64,000 bases of DNA from Solen grandis. Its lineage: Eukaryota; Mollusca; Bivalvia; Adapedonta; Solenidae. Positions 52,873 through 63,546 of this stretch are shown in pieces; within the stretch, counting starts at the first letter, position 1, and each line of letters opens with the position of its first letter. The notes beneath the pieces are model-generated. The model had not been told where the DNA came from and ran no database searches. It was given only the letters and a program-made list of their open reading frames with translations. Position numbers and translations under genes: made by a program. The stretch is from the NCBI GenBank assembly GCA_021229015.1, contig CM037791.1:1302001-1366000 (forward strand), read 5' to 3'.

Positions 52873-53397
52873 AATGTTTGTTTGTTGGGTTTAACGTCCC
52901 ACCGACAGTATTTCAGTCATTTGAAGTCTATGTCTACTTGAGAAAGGTAAAGTGCTACCACACTGCAGTATCACACCATAGACATTATCCTGACACCGGA
53001 CCAACTAGTCCTAGAACAACCCTTATATATTGAGCACCAAGCAAGGGAGCTATACCACTACAATTTTTAACCCTTTCCCTCATAGAGGACACAATGAAAA
53101 GACCTATGCGAACAGCATAAAACCAGATCAGCCTACGAGTAACTCGCAGGCTGATCAGGTTTTATGCTGTTCGCTGCTCCTCAGTGGTCTGGAAATGAGG
53201 ATTTTATAATTAAATTTATTAATGTTTAACTGTGGTTTTCTGCAGATCAGGCTTTATGTGGTACCTATTGAGTGCGTCAAAATGAGTCTATATGAGGGAA
53301 AGGGTTAATGACTTTGGTATGTAATGGATGAGACCAAACCCATGACCTCCTGCTCTCAAAGGACACTCAAACTACTTGGCCACCAGGGATGGTGACA
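52873..53397 (-). mobile_element. SINE family 1 split by a MITE
   Basis: The SINE body is at 52873-53066 (GTTGGGTTTAACGTCCCACC, AACCCTTATATATTGAGC). Its continuation (ATGACTTTGGTATGTAATGG, AACCCATGACCTCCTGC) is at 53309-53397. The family A MITE at 53067-53308 separates the two, so it inserted after the SINE. Confidence 0.92.
53067..53308 (-). mobile_element. TTAA MITE family A, copy 6, inside a SINE
   Basis: Complete, with TTAA at both ends, inverse orientation to copy 1. It sits in the T/A stretch of the SINE. Confidence 0.96.
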
Positions 53398-54645
53398 TTA
53401 AATGAATATGACATTTAATGACACAATTATCCTGCAGTCAAACAGTGTATATTTCCTTAAACAATGCACAAAAAGGAAGAGAATGAAAACTTTCATTTGC
53501 CTAATTATCTGCTAGTTTTGTTAAAAAATGTCTGGAAATTTTTATGATTAAGAAATTAAAATTAAGAAATTCAAGACACTCCTGCCTTTTCTAGTACTGC
53601 GAAATCTAGGACTGTTCTAGATAAGACTATTCATGTTAATATCGAAACTCAAATATAAACAATACACTGATCTAAAGATCATTAATTTTTTCATCAAAAT
53701 TTTTTGTGTTAACCATCAAGGGTAATTTTAACAATTGTGCAGCATGAATATCTGTCGATGTTTGGGTTCTAATCAGCAGGACATACGATGCTTTTGCTTT
53801 TTATGTTGACTTCCAGGAAATATATTTATTTATAAATGTCTTCATCTTGAACGTAAGCATGGTGTATCGACAGCATCTATCATCTATACGTCAATATCGA
53901 AGGTTACATTGGTGACAGCCCTTACTAAATCATGTAAGTAATTATATAAAGACTGATGAAGACAAAACAGAATCAGTTGGAAAACAACATTTTTCTCATG
54001 GTTTTCAGTCCAATTAGTATACAGAATGTTTGATAATTAAGCAATCAAGTCCATTATTTATAAGATGTACATTCATATATGTTTGTATGATGACTAATGT
54101 CAGTATAACGACATGCAATTATGGGACAATTAGTGAATAATTATACGGATTCTATTACAAATATATAATTGGTATTTCTTTAAATTAGAAAACCTTCCGA
54201 AAAAGATGGTTCCATGAAAATGATTGCAAACAAATATTTATATGCCTGAATATAAAAGTAATAATATGATCAGTTTTTGATATAAATTACAAAAGGCCAG
54301 TTTGGCTGGCTAATTACATCGTGATTGAATTTAAACATTCCAATCATTCTTATTTGTGTACTCTTTATAGCTATCTGAGAAAAGTTAGAAATCTTAAAAG
54401 TGTCCTAGCTCACACTACTGATAAAACAAATGGGAGGATAAGATCATATGATCAGCCAGAGGCAGGGTCCAAACCCCAAACTTCAGTTCCACAGTCAATG
54501 ATCTCTCTCCCATAGGACCATGGCATTTTATATGCAATACAAACATTATTGAGGAAAACATACCAAAACATGTGTAACACTATGTAACGTTGCCATATAT
54601 TGTTGGGTTTTAAAAAATGTTAAGTCCAACAAACCAAATCATATA
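53398..54645. other. intergenic DNA, nothing recognised
   Basis: AT-rich. GCCAGAGGCAGGGTCCAAAC near 54456 is a faint SINE-head-like trace. No gene. Confidence 0.45.
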
Positions 54646-54647
54646 AA

Positions 54648-54990
54648 CAAGAGGGCCATGATGATGTCTTTTAACCCTTTCCCTCATATAGACTCATTTT
54701 GACGCACTCAATAGGTACCACATAAAGCCTGATCTGCAGAAAGCCAAACTCAATCCTTACCAAATTTAATTGTAAAATCCTCATTACCAGACCACTGAGG
54801 AGCAGCAGACAGCATAAAACCTGATCAGCCTGCGAGTTACTTGCAGGCTGATCTGGTTTTATGCTGTTCGCATAGGTCTTTTCATGGTCTCCTCTATGAG
54901 GGAAAGGGTTAAGGCTAATTGTTGACACTGTACAATGTACAACAGACAACACAGGGTGATCTCAAAAGCTCACCTTGAGCATGTTGTTTT
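54648..54990. mobile_element. short GGGCC/GCTCACC element, copy 2, split by a MITE
   Basis: Opens AACAAGAGGGCCATGATGAT and closes GATCTCAAAAGCTCACCTTG with AGCA. A family A MITE occupies 54671-54912; only about 100 bp of host element remain, without the minisatellite. Confidence 0.8.
54671..54912 (+). mobile_element. TTAA MITE family A, copy 7
   Basis: Complete, with TTAA on both sides; one C/G change in the hairpin stem (GCAGACAGC). Confidence 0.96.
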
Positions 54991-55654
54991 CTGGTGGGTT
55001 AAAACAAGCTGTTCTGGCAAAATGAAAAAATATCTGTCATACAGATAGATGGAGGGGATATGATTGATAATAGGGACAAACCGTATCCATCAACCTGGTG
55101 TAATATGTTCACTTGTAATAACCTTTGATAGGCACATTAGTTATGTGCGGCATGTTAGTCAAATGCCTTCTGGTTGTGATTTCCATAATATATCAATGCC
55201 ATCATTCCATGGAGCTCTTCAAAAGAAAAAAAAAAATCAGACGAGCATATTTTTTTCTTACAGAAAAAACAAGCAAATAGAAACAAGCAATTTTTTTTAG
55301 AACTAACAAGCATTCTTAACATATATGTAATCTGCTCACTGCAGTAAAGCCATTTCTAAGAGATTATTTTTACTTCATTTAAATAGTGCATCAATCTCTT
55401 TCCCTGAGCTTTTGTGTAACCATCAACTTTCCTGAAGCCGAAAAATAATTACATAAATATTCTAAAGATTGACACTACAGTACAGCAGAAAAGAGAACTT
55501 TCTATTAGTTTTTAATGCTCTTTCATAACAATCCTTGTCATTTTATATGTAAATATGGAAAGAAAAGATTTTTTTCTTTTTTAAATGTATCTGTATTGAC
55601 TTCAGGTACCATATTTTCTCCAAAATAAACCCTCGACCTCCACCTGTAATGAAG

Positions 55655-55924
55655 TTAACCCTTTCCCTCATAGAGGATACCATGAAAAGACCTACGCGAA
55701 CAGCATAAAACCAGATCAGCCTGCGAGTAACTCGCAGGCTGATCAGGTTTTATGCTGTTCGCTGCTCCTCAGTGGTCTGGAAATGAGAACTTTATAATTA
55801 AATTTGGTAAGGTTTAACTGTGGTTTTCTGCAGATCAGGCTTTATGTGGTACCTACTGAGTGTGTCAAAATGAGTCTATATGAGGGAAAGGGTCAAAATG
55901 AGTCTATATGAGGGAAAGGGTTAA
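55655..55924 (-). mobile_element. TTAA MITE family A, copy 8, duplicated terminus
   Basis: Complete, reverse orientation. The right end has a tandem copy of about 28 bp (GTCAAAATGAGTCTATATGA...GGGAAAGG), so two candidate ends occur in series. Confidence 0.95.
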
Positions 55925-56589
55925 ATAATACTTAACATGTACTAAAGTGGGGGTGGTGTTTGTGAATTTGTCAAGTATGAAATCTTTTTTTCTTCTTTTT
56001 TTTTTAAGGAAAATGAAATTCCAGGGGGGAATTCGAAAACTTTAAGGTTTTTTTTTTTTTTTTTTTTCCATTTATCTTTAATTGTATTACAGTTATCACA
56101 GTTTTCAAATTACACCACGCCAGATTTTTCCAACCTCATTTATTTTATTTTGCCATTTATGCTCAATCAACAACCATCGTAACATGGTTACCATAGCTAC
56201 TATATTTGTTCCTTTTCCTTACCAACATTTTAGCTCTAATCTTTTTAAGTCATAATTATATCTAAAAATTCTTTTTTCATACTATGGGTATGAATCTACA
56301 TAGGTATACCCAAATGTAGAATGGCGCTGGAAGATTTACCAAGCATAATGTACAAAATAATTAGATAATATCCCTAAGTTTGTAAACTGGAATTAAATTC
56401 CAAATGAGAATTTCGTCACTGTCACACATGCTAACGATGTCTCTAATTAAACGCATAACCAATCTGTTCCCTTGCTTACGTGATTTAGCTGTTAATGACA
56501 TGCGTCAGTTATCCATTCTGGAACCAATCTGTGCTTGAGACAAAACAAATAACGCAACTTCTATATATCTCGAGCCATTAGACAGGAAG
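55925..56589. other. intergenic DNA with poly-T tracts
   Basis: Poly-T tracts at about 55987-56006 and 56049-56068. Nothing else recognised. Confidence 0.5.
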
Positions 56590-56836
56590 TAATCCTTTAC
56601 CTCATAAAGACTCGTTATGATACATCGGCAAACACAGGAGACAAAGATCAGACGGCTTCTTCCAGGAGTTGTTTGATCAAGGTCCCCTTTGTTTGATCAT
56701 ACAATATTATAGCTGAATTTCTACACAATCAGTACAGCAAAGAAAACTTATGTACCATTTAAAATTCAGTACATTAACATTCATCAAATGATAAATTTGT
56801 ACAATGTACATAAATATTCATGAGGTGAAAGGTTAA
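56590..56836. mobile_element. TTAA MITE family C copy
   Basis: Left end TAATCCTTTACCTCATAAAG, right end ATTCATGAGGTGAAAGGTTAA, with the shared interior (GAATTTCTACACAATCAGTA). The left TTAA is mutated. Confidence 0.65.
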
Positions 56837-56969
56837 ATGCAGAATTCACTTCCAATTCTTCAAGTGAGGATCTTACCCAATTAGTGCACACATGTCACTC
56901 ACATTTATTGCACTGATGAGTCCAAAGATTGAGTCACAATTGAAGGATTTGATGCTAAAACTTCAACTA

Positions 56970-57352
56970 GAAATGTGTCTAGAGGACAGAGATCCCCCCA
57001 CCTGTCGCATTTTCCAAAACAAAGGCCAACAGCAAGGTGCGCAAGTTATGTCCTAAGTAACATATCCATGAAGTTTCAAGCCTGTAGTACAAATTCCTTC
57101 AGAATTACATGCGTCACAAGCATAAAGTTTCATATTTTAAAAAAAAAACAAAGGCCCATAACTCTGTCAACTTCATCAATGGTTCGATGAAAATACCCAG
57201 GTGCACATTTTCATGTCCTGAAAAAATTTTCCATGAAGTTTCAAGTCTGTAGTACAAATACTTTCGGAGTTATGCGTGTCACAAAGTTTCGGGACAGATG
57301 GAAAGGCAAATCTATCTCCCCACCCCACAACCCTTTTTTGGTGGGGGCATAA
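56970..57352. mobile_element. non-autonomous element with two tandem units
   Basis: Opens AGATCCCCCCACCTGTCGC and ends TTTTTTGGTGGGGGCATAA after GGGACAGATGGAAAGGC. Two ~145 bp units share CATGAAGTTTCAAG(C/T)CTGT and AGTACAAAT(A/T)C(C/T)TTC. Organised like 3012-3722. Confidence 0.6.
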
Positions 57353-57527
57353 ATTATTCATGTTCTGTATATAACCAGCATATATGTACAGCAATGGCTG
57401 CCATGGGTTTTGGGATTCTGAGCACTAGTTCAACTAATGTTAGTTACATTTTTCACCTTTCATTTCATTCCTCAGTTAAGAAATGAATTATCTACTAATG
57501 TCAAAAGAGTTTTTTGGTCAATCTCAT

Positions 57528-57765
57528 TTAACCCTTTCCCTCATAGAGGAAACCTAAAAGACCTATGCGAACAACATAAAACCAGATCAGCCTGCAAGTA
57601 ACTCGCAGGCTGATCAGGTTTTATGCTGTTCGCTGCTCCTCAGTGGTCTGGAAAAGAAGACTATAATTAAATTTGGTAAGGTTTAACTGTGGTTTTCTGC
57701 AGATCAGGCTTTATGTTGTACCTATTGAGTGCGTCAAAATGAGTCTATATGAGGGAAAGGGTTAA
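57528..57765 (-). mobile_element. TTAA MITE family A, copy 9
   Basis: Complete, reverse orientation, TTAA at both ends. Confidence 0.95.
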
Positions 57766-58257
57766 ATCAGCTCTTTGTTTTAGCTCCGATACACTATACT
57801 ACAAAGATCTGACAACATCCAGTGAAAGGTCGTCTCAAGTTAACCATTACGTCATGAATATTAATAAGGAAATGATCAGAATGTGCTTTATAAAACAAAA
57901 TGAAATAGAAAATTGAATTTTCAGTTATTTACAAAGTTTTTTTTTTTTTTAAACCTTTATTATCCCCGTCAATTGGTGGAAGTAGGTTGGAGAACCATCC
58001 CACTTACCACCTCACAAATGCAGACATATATCAAGACATACATCAAGACATTAGAACAATGATTTCAACATATATAAGTGTCAAAGCAACACTTTTTATA
58101 GTAATTCACAACTACACAGGACTAACAGTTTCAGGATTAACAATTCTGATATTAAAGTTGGATTATTAGAATACAATATATCTATAATTATAAAAGCAAC
58201 AGTCTCTACAAAAGATTTTTTTTTTTTAACTTATAGCTGTCAGAAAGTAATAAAGGT

Positions 58258-58504
58258 TTAACCCTTTCCCTCATATAGACTCATTTTGACGCACTCAATA
58301 GGTACCACATAAAGCCTAATCTGCAGAAAACCAAAGTTAAACCTTACCAAATTTAATTGCAAAAATCCTCATTTCCAGACCACTGAGGAGCAGCGAACAG
58401 CATAAAACCTGATCAGCCTGCGAGTTACTCGCAGGCTTATCTGGTTTTATGCTGTTCGCATAGGTTTTTTTATGGTTTCCTCTAATAATGGGGGAAAGGG
58501 TTAA
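58258..58504 (+). mobile_element. TTAA MITE family A, copy 10
   Basis: Complete, TTAA at both ends. The right end has an insertion (CTCTAATAATGGGGGAAAGG). Confidence 0.95.
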
Positions 58505-59623
58505 AGACAAGAAACAAACAAACAAAAAACTGACAGTCTTTACACTGCAAAGAAAAAAATATATATACCATTATGCTATGTATAAAAAAAAAATTGAATG
58601 TAGGATTTTATTTCTTATTTTTTTCATCATAAACATTTCATCTATCCTCTGGCTATGTCTTCTTTTACTGGCTAAATATCTTTTTAACTAAATTCCAGTA
58701 TGCTTCAAATTTCTGTACACCTTGTTCAGAAGAATCGAGTTCATGTATATTTTTTTTTAAAAAAAATTTAATTTTTTAAAAAGAAGGTTTAAAATGTCAA
58801 TTTCAATTTATTGAATCCAAACAAAACAGACTTTAAACAAAATTCTGTTTCTATGTGACAATTCAACATAATCTGTTTAATTTGCTCAATAAAAGATGCT
58901 GTCTTGTTACAAAAGCAAAACAGATGTTCAGTTGTTTCAGGTTCTTTTTTACAGAAGGAACACAGATTAGTATCCTTAATTTTTAACTTATTCAGATATC
59001 ATTCACTGGTATTATTCTGTGCAATATTCTCACCTGCATCTATTGTATACTGGTATCTTTAAACAAACCAAAAGGTAGATAATAAATCTTTCTCCACTCA
59101 TCCTCTTCAAAAAAATATTGTGAATTCTATTTTGCTTGACTTGTGGGTACTTCATTGTTGACAGTTAGGAAATTGTACATTCTTTGGCAACCTGATTCCA
59201 TTTCAAACAAAATCTTAAGGTTAGGCAGTATAATAGGGTTTGGCAATTTATATATCATTTGTTTTTAATATATGTTTCTTAAAATATTTACAGCTTTTAT
59301 CAGGCTTAAGAAGTGAAGAACGTTTATTTTAATACCAGTACAATTTTCAAATTGTTGGTGATCAAAGACTTTTCCATCTTTATCAACAAGGTCATTTATG
59401 TATCTAATCCCTTTATCACAGAGCATTTTAAAGAATACACTTTTCTTACCAATTTGAATACTCTCGTTATAGAAAAAAGGCCTTCAATATTTCTTGTCTT
59501 ACATAAGTCTAGGTACTTTGAGTAGGAGGAGATCACAGACTTCCAAAACATGTTTTGAAGAACTTCAATATTTTTTCCTGCATAATGTTTACCATAATTA
59601 ATACGTTTATTTACATCTAGGGT

Positions 59624-59998
59624 TTATTTTACAATTTGTTGCCATTTCTTATCTGTAAGAAGTAGCCTCTGTATCCACATTACTTTAAGGCTTTGAATAA
59701 AGCACTTTAGATTGACCATCTTGAGACCACCTTCAAAGTAATTTTTCACTAGTACAGAACTTTTAATCTTTGCTGGCCCATGCCAGATGAAATCAAATAG
59801 CTTTATATTAATATCTTTTATAACTTTTTTTTCTGGGTCAGGTAGAGAAATAAATAAATGGTTGAAATCTGGTAGTAGTATTGTTTTAACAACTGTAATT
59901 TTACCTATAGGGGTTAAGAATCTCCTATTCCTTGATTTAATAGATCTGTCTAGTTTTTCTGATCTACAATCATAATCAATTTTACACATCTTATGCAC
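59624..59998 (-). pseudogene. LINE ORF2 C-terminal segment
   Basis: A 124-codon open frame after the RT core: SRNRRFLTPIGKITVVKTIL, LPDPEKKVIKDINIKLFDFI, GGLKMVNLKCFIQSLKVMWI. Typical of the thumb/connector of L1-like ORF2. Terminates at a stop, and the similarity resumes downstream in other frames to the CCHC-like end near 58940. Confidence 0.85.
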
Positions 59999-60069
59999 TC
60001 TAGATAAATTTTGATTGTATTGCTTCTGAACTAAATACTTTAGAACCAGTCCATATAACTTTTGTTTTT

Positions 60070-61195
60070 GAACAAGAGGGCCAAGATGGCCCTGTTTCGC
60101 TCACCTGAGTAAGATGGCTGTGTTAGGCATAATGACAAAAAATCTGGCATCTAAAAGTGTTTTTCTAACATTTGACAAAGTGACCTACATATTGATCCTG
60201 CCTGAATTTACACTCAACTGGGAATTCATGCAGTCATCATTCATATTAAGTTTAATGAAGACTGGGACAAAAATGTAGACCTCTAGATTCACAAGGTTTT
60301 TCTTAGATTTGCCTGGTGACCTAGTTTTTGCCTTTCAAACTCACTGTGGCCTCTAGAGTGTTCACAAGGTTTTTTTTAAGATTTTGACCTGGTGACCTAG
60401 TTTTTGATCCCACATGACCCAATTTCAAACTCATGCAAGATATCATGTAGACAAACACCCTGACCATTTTCCATGAAGATTGGGCTAAAACTGTGGCCTC
60501 TAGAGTGTTCACAAGTTTTTTTTAAGATTTTCACTGGTGACCTAGTTTTTGACCCCATGTGACCCAATTTCGAACTCATCTGAGATATCATGTAGACAAA
60601 CATCCTGACCAAGTTCCATGAAGATTGGGCCAAAACTATGGCCTGTAGAGTGTTCACAAGCTTTTTCTAAGATTTGACCTGGTGACCTAGTTTTTGACCC
60701 CACATGACCCAATTTCGAACTCATCCGAGATATCATGTAGACATCCGAGATATCATGTAGACAAACATCCTGACCAAGTTCCATGAAGATTGGGCCATTA
60801 CTGTGGCCTGTAGAGTGTTCACAAGGTTTTTCTAAGATTTGACCTGGTGACCTAGTTTTTGACCCCACATGACCCAATTTCGAACTCATCCGAGATATCA
60901 TGTAGACAAACATCCTGACCAAGTTTCATGAAGATTGGGCCAAAACTGTGGCCTGTAGAGTGTTCACAAGCTTTTTCTAAGATTTGACCTGGTGACCTAG
61001 TTTTTGACCCCACATGACCCAATTTCGAACTCATCCGAGATATCATGTGGACAAACATCCTGACCAAGTTTCATGAAGATTGGGCCAAAACTGTGGCCTC
61101 TAGAGTGTTCACAAGCAAATGTTGACGACGCACGACGGACAAAAGGCGATCACAAAAGCTCACCCGAGCACAAGTGCTCAGGTGAGCTAATAATT
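60070..61195. mobile_element. GGGCC/GCTCACC element, copy 3, with ~145 bp minisatellite
   Basis: Opens AACAAGAGGGCCAAGATGGC then CTGTTTCGCTCACCTGAG. The core is about five tandem ~145 bp units (GACCTGGTGACCTAGTTTTT, CCCAATTTCGAACTCATC, TGTAGACAAACATCCTGACC, GTGTTCACAAG). It ends ACGACGGACAAAAGGCGATC and a perfect terminal hairpin AGCTCACC..GAGCAC / GTGCTC..GGTGAGCT followed by AA. Inserted in the LINE between GLKIN and KTKVIW. The long frames within it are repeat artefacts. Confidence 0.85.
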
Positions 61196-61369
61196 AATTT
61201 TTAAACCAGATATGTAAGCTAACTTGTTTAGTACTCTTAACATTTCTTGAAGTGACTCATTAGAACCATCCAAAATTAAAGCAATATCATCAGCAAACAG
61301 TGACATTAAATGTTCAGTATTATTTATATCAATACCTTTTATATTATTATTACTATTTATGATTTGACT

Positions 61370-61500
61370 ATTTGAGTTTACTGTGGCTTCGACAGTATTT
61401 CAGTCATATAGCGACATCCAGCTAATTACAAGTGGAGGAAGACCCCAAATGCACGGAGGCATCTGGGTAGAACCACCGACCTACCGCAAGCCAGCTGTAA
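61370..61500 (-). mobile_element. SINE family 2, 5'-truncated, inside the LINE
   Basis: In reverse orientation it holds the 3' half of the SINE at 45411-45660 (GCTTGCGGTAGGTCGGTGG, CTTGTAATTAGCTGGATGTC, ACTGAAATACTGTCGAAGCC, ACTCAAATAGTCAAA). It separates the RQGDPLSPY and FADDI parts of the LINE RT. Confidence 0.88.
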
Positions 61501-61647
61501 TACTCTTTATAATCTGAGTTAGAATCTCAGCACAGAGGACAAAGATATATGGTGATAGGGGATCCCCTTGTCTGCAGCTACGGCCTATGTGGAAAAAATC
61601 AGATAAAAAAAACATTTTGAATAACAGTTGATGCAGTGTCATTATAA

Positions 61648-62512
61648 ACAAGAGGGCCATGATGGCCCTGGATCGCTCACCTGAGTATACGGTTACCCAA
61701 GGAACATCAGTCTGTATTAAAACATTTTGAAATCTGGCAGTAGTTTGAAAGAGATTATCCCTGTAAAGTTTTATCAAATTCTGTCCAGCAGTTTCTGAGG
61801 ATATGTCATTTAAAAATTTCACTATATACATATAAGGCAAATAAGCCCCGCCCCTGGTGGCCATGTTTTTTTATGGATCAGAATAATTTTAGCAACTTTA
61901 GTGAATCTTCACCCAAGGATCATCCCTGCCAAATTAAATCAAATTCTGTCCAGGGGTTTCAGAGGAGATGTCGTATAAAGATTTCACTATATGCATATAA
62001 GGCTAATTAGCCCCACCCAAGGGCCATGTTTTTTTTCCTGAGTGGAATAATTTTGGCAATCTTGGTAGAGAGTTACCCAAGGAACATCTGTACCAAAATA
62101 TTTCGAAATCTGGCCAATAGTTTTGAAGAAGATGATTTTTAAAGTTTTCATATTTTTTTTTTCTTTCTGTTGCCATGGTAACCAGAGTTCCACATGGATC
62201 AAGTTTATTTTAGCATCTTTTGTGGAGGTTCAACCAAGGATCATCCCTGCCAAATTTAATCAAATTCTGCCCAGCGGTTTCAGAGGAGAATATAAGGCAA
62301 ATTAGCCCCGCCCCTGGAGGCCATGTTTTTTTATGAATTGGAATAATTTTAACAACTTTTGTGAAGGTTAACCCAAGGAACATCCTTGCCAAGTTTTATT
62401 AAATTCTGCCCAGCGGTTTCAGAGGAGATGTCATTTAAAGGAAATTGTTGATGACGGATGATGCACGACGGACGCAGAGCGATCACAAAAGCTCACCTTG
62501 AGCACGAAGTTT
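61648..62512. mobile_element. GGGCC/GCTCACC element, copy 4
   Basis: Opens AAACAAGAGGGCCATGATGG then CCCTGGATCGCTCACCTGAG and ends GATGCACGACGGACGCAGAG, CGATCACAAAAGCTCACCTT, GAGCAC. The interior has diverged repeats around TTACCCAAGGAACATC, AAATTCTG(C/T)CCAGCGGTTTC and AAGGCAAATTAGCCCCGCCC, a different minisatellite from copy 3. Inserted between the LINE segments ...QSWIK and YNDTAST... Confidence 0.82.
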
Positions 62513-62932
62513 TATCCATGATTGAATGGATTTCCCAAAATTAATTTTTTTTAGTGTTTTATTAATAAACAACCATGATATTAAGTCAAAAGCTTTTTGA
62601 AAGCCTATTAATAACAGAAGTCCAGGAATATTTTTCTCATCAGCATATTACATGATGTCACAAATCAATCTAGTATTCTCCCCAATATATCGACCCTTCA
62701 AAAATCCTGAGCTTATTTAATAATCTAAAACTGTTTTTAACCAATTTGAAATTGATTCTGAAGCTATTTTATATAACACATTCAGTAATGCTACTGGACG
62801 CCAGTTTTTTATAAATAATCTTGATTTATTTTCTTTAGGTATACATGTTATTACACCCTGTCATTGAGTTATAGACATTTTCCTAGTTCTATAACCATCA
62901 TTTATAGACCTGACAACAAAATAACCAATTCT

Positions 62933-63024
62933 TTAACCCTTTCCCTCATAGAGGATCTGCAGATCAGGCTTTATGTGGTACCTATTGAGAGCGTCAAAAT
63001 GAGTCTATATGAGGGAAAGGGATA
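62933..63024 (-). mobile_element. TTAA MITE family A, copy 11, 92 bp deletion derivative
   Basis: Both termini are present (TTAACCCTTTCCCTCATAGA and GAGGGAAAGGGATAAG) but the hairpin and most of the interior are deleted. Inserted in the LINE RT. Confidence 0.92.
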
Positions 63025-63160
63025 AGAAATATGTAGAGAAACCATCAGAACCAGACTTGTATCTGACTTCTCATTGTTGCCAAAGTTTTTGTAGCTTCTT
63101 CATGACTAATTAATCCTTCAAGTTTGTGAGACTGTTCAGTTGTCAGTATGACAGGTCTAT

Positions 63161-63402
63161 ATAACCCTTTCCCTCATATAGACTCATTTTGACGCCCTAA
63201 ATAGGTACCACATAAAGCCTGATCTGCAGAAAACCACAGTTAAACCTTACCAAATTTAATTATAAAGTCCTCATTTCCAGACCACTGAGAAGCAGCGAAC
63301 AGCATAAAACCTGATCAACCTGCGAGTTACTCGCAGGCTGATCTGGTTTTATGCTGTTCGCATAGGTCTTTTCATGGTTTCCTCTATGAGGGAAAGGGTG
63401 AA
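63161..63402 (+). mobile_element. TTAA MITE family A, copy 12
   Basis: Full length with both TTAA ends mutated (ATAA and TGAA). Inserted in the LINE between ...KKEINA and RPVILTTEQ. Confidence 0.94.
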
Positions 63403-63546
63403 AGCATTTATTTCTTTTTTAATATTTTCCTCAGAAGAAGTATTTTGACATGAAAATAAATTTTTATAAAACCTTTTCATTTCATTTAAAATATCACTCT
63501 GATCTGAAATAGTACTATTGTCTTCTAATTCTAATTTAGGAATCAT
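63349..63546 (-). pseudogene. LINE ORF2 pre-RT segment
   Basis: Open frame NSTISDQSDILNEMKRFYKN then LFSCQNTSSEENIKKEINAF, the segment that precedes the RT in L1-like ORF2 (disordered, then ..I...YK.LY). Its last codons run into the MITE at 63402. Confidence 0.8.

Noticed and set aside
60397..61067. Series of - strand frames with repeated GHVGSKTRSPGQIL
   Set aside because: They translate the ~145 bp minisatellite of a non-autonomous element; the apparent protein repeats follow from the DNA repeat.
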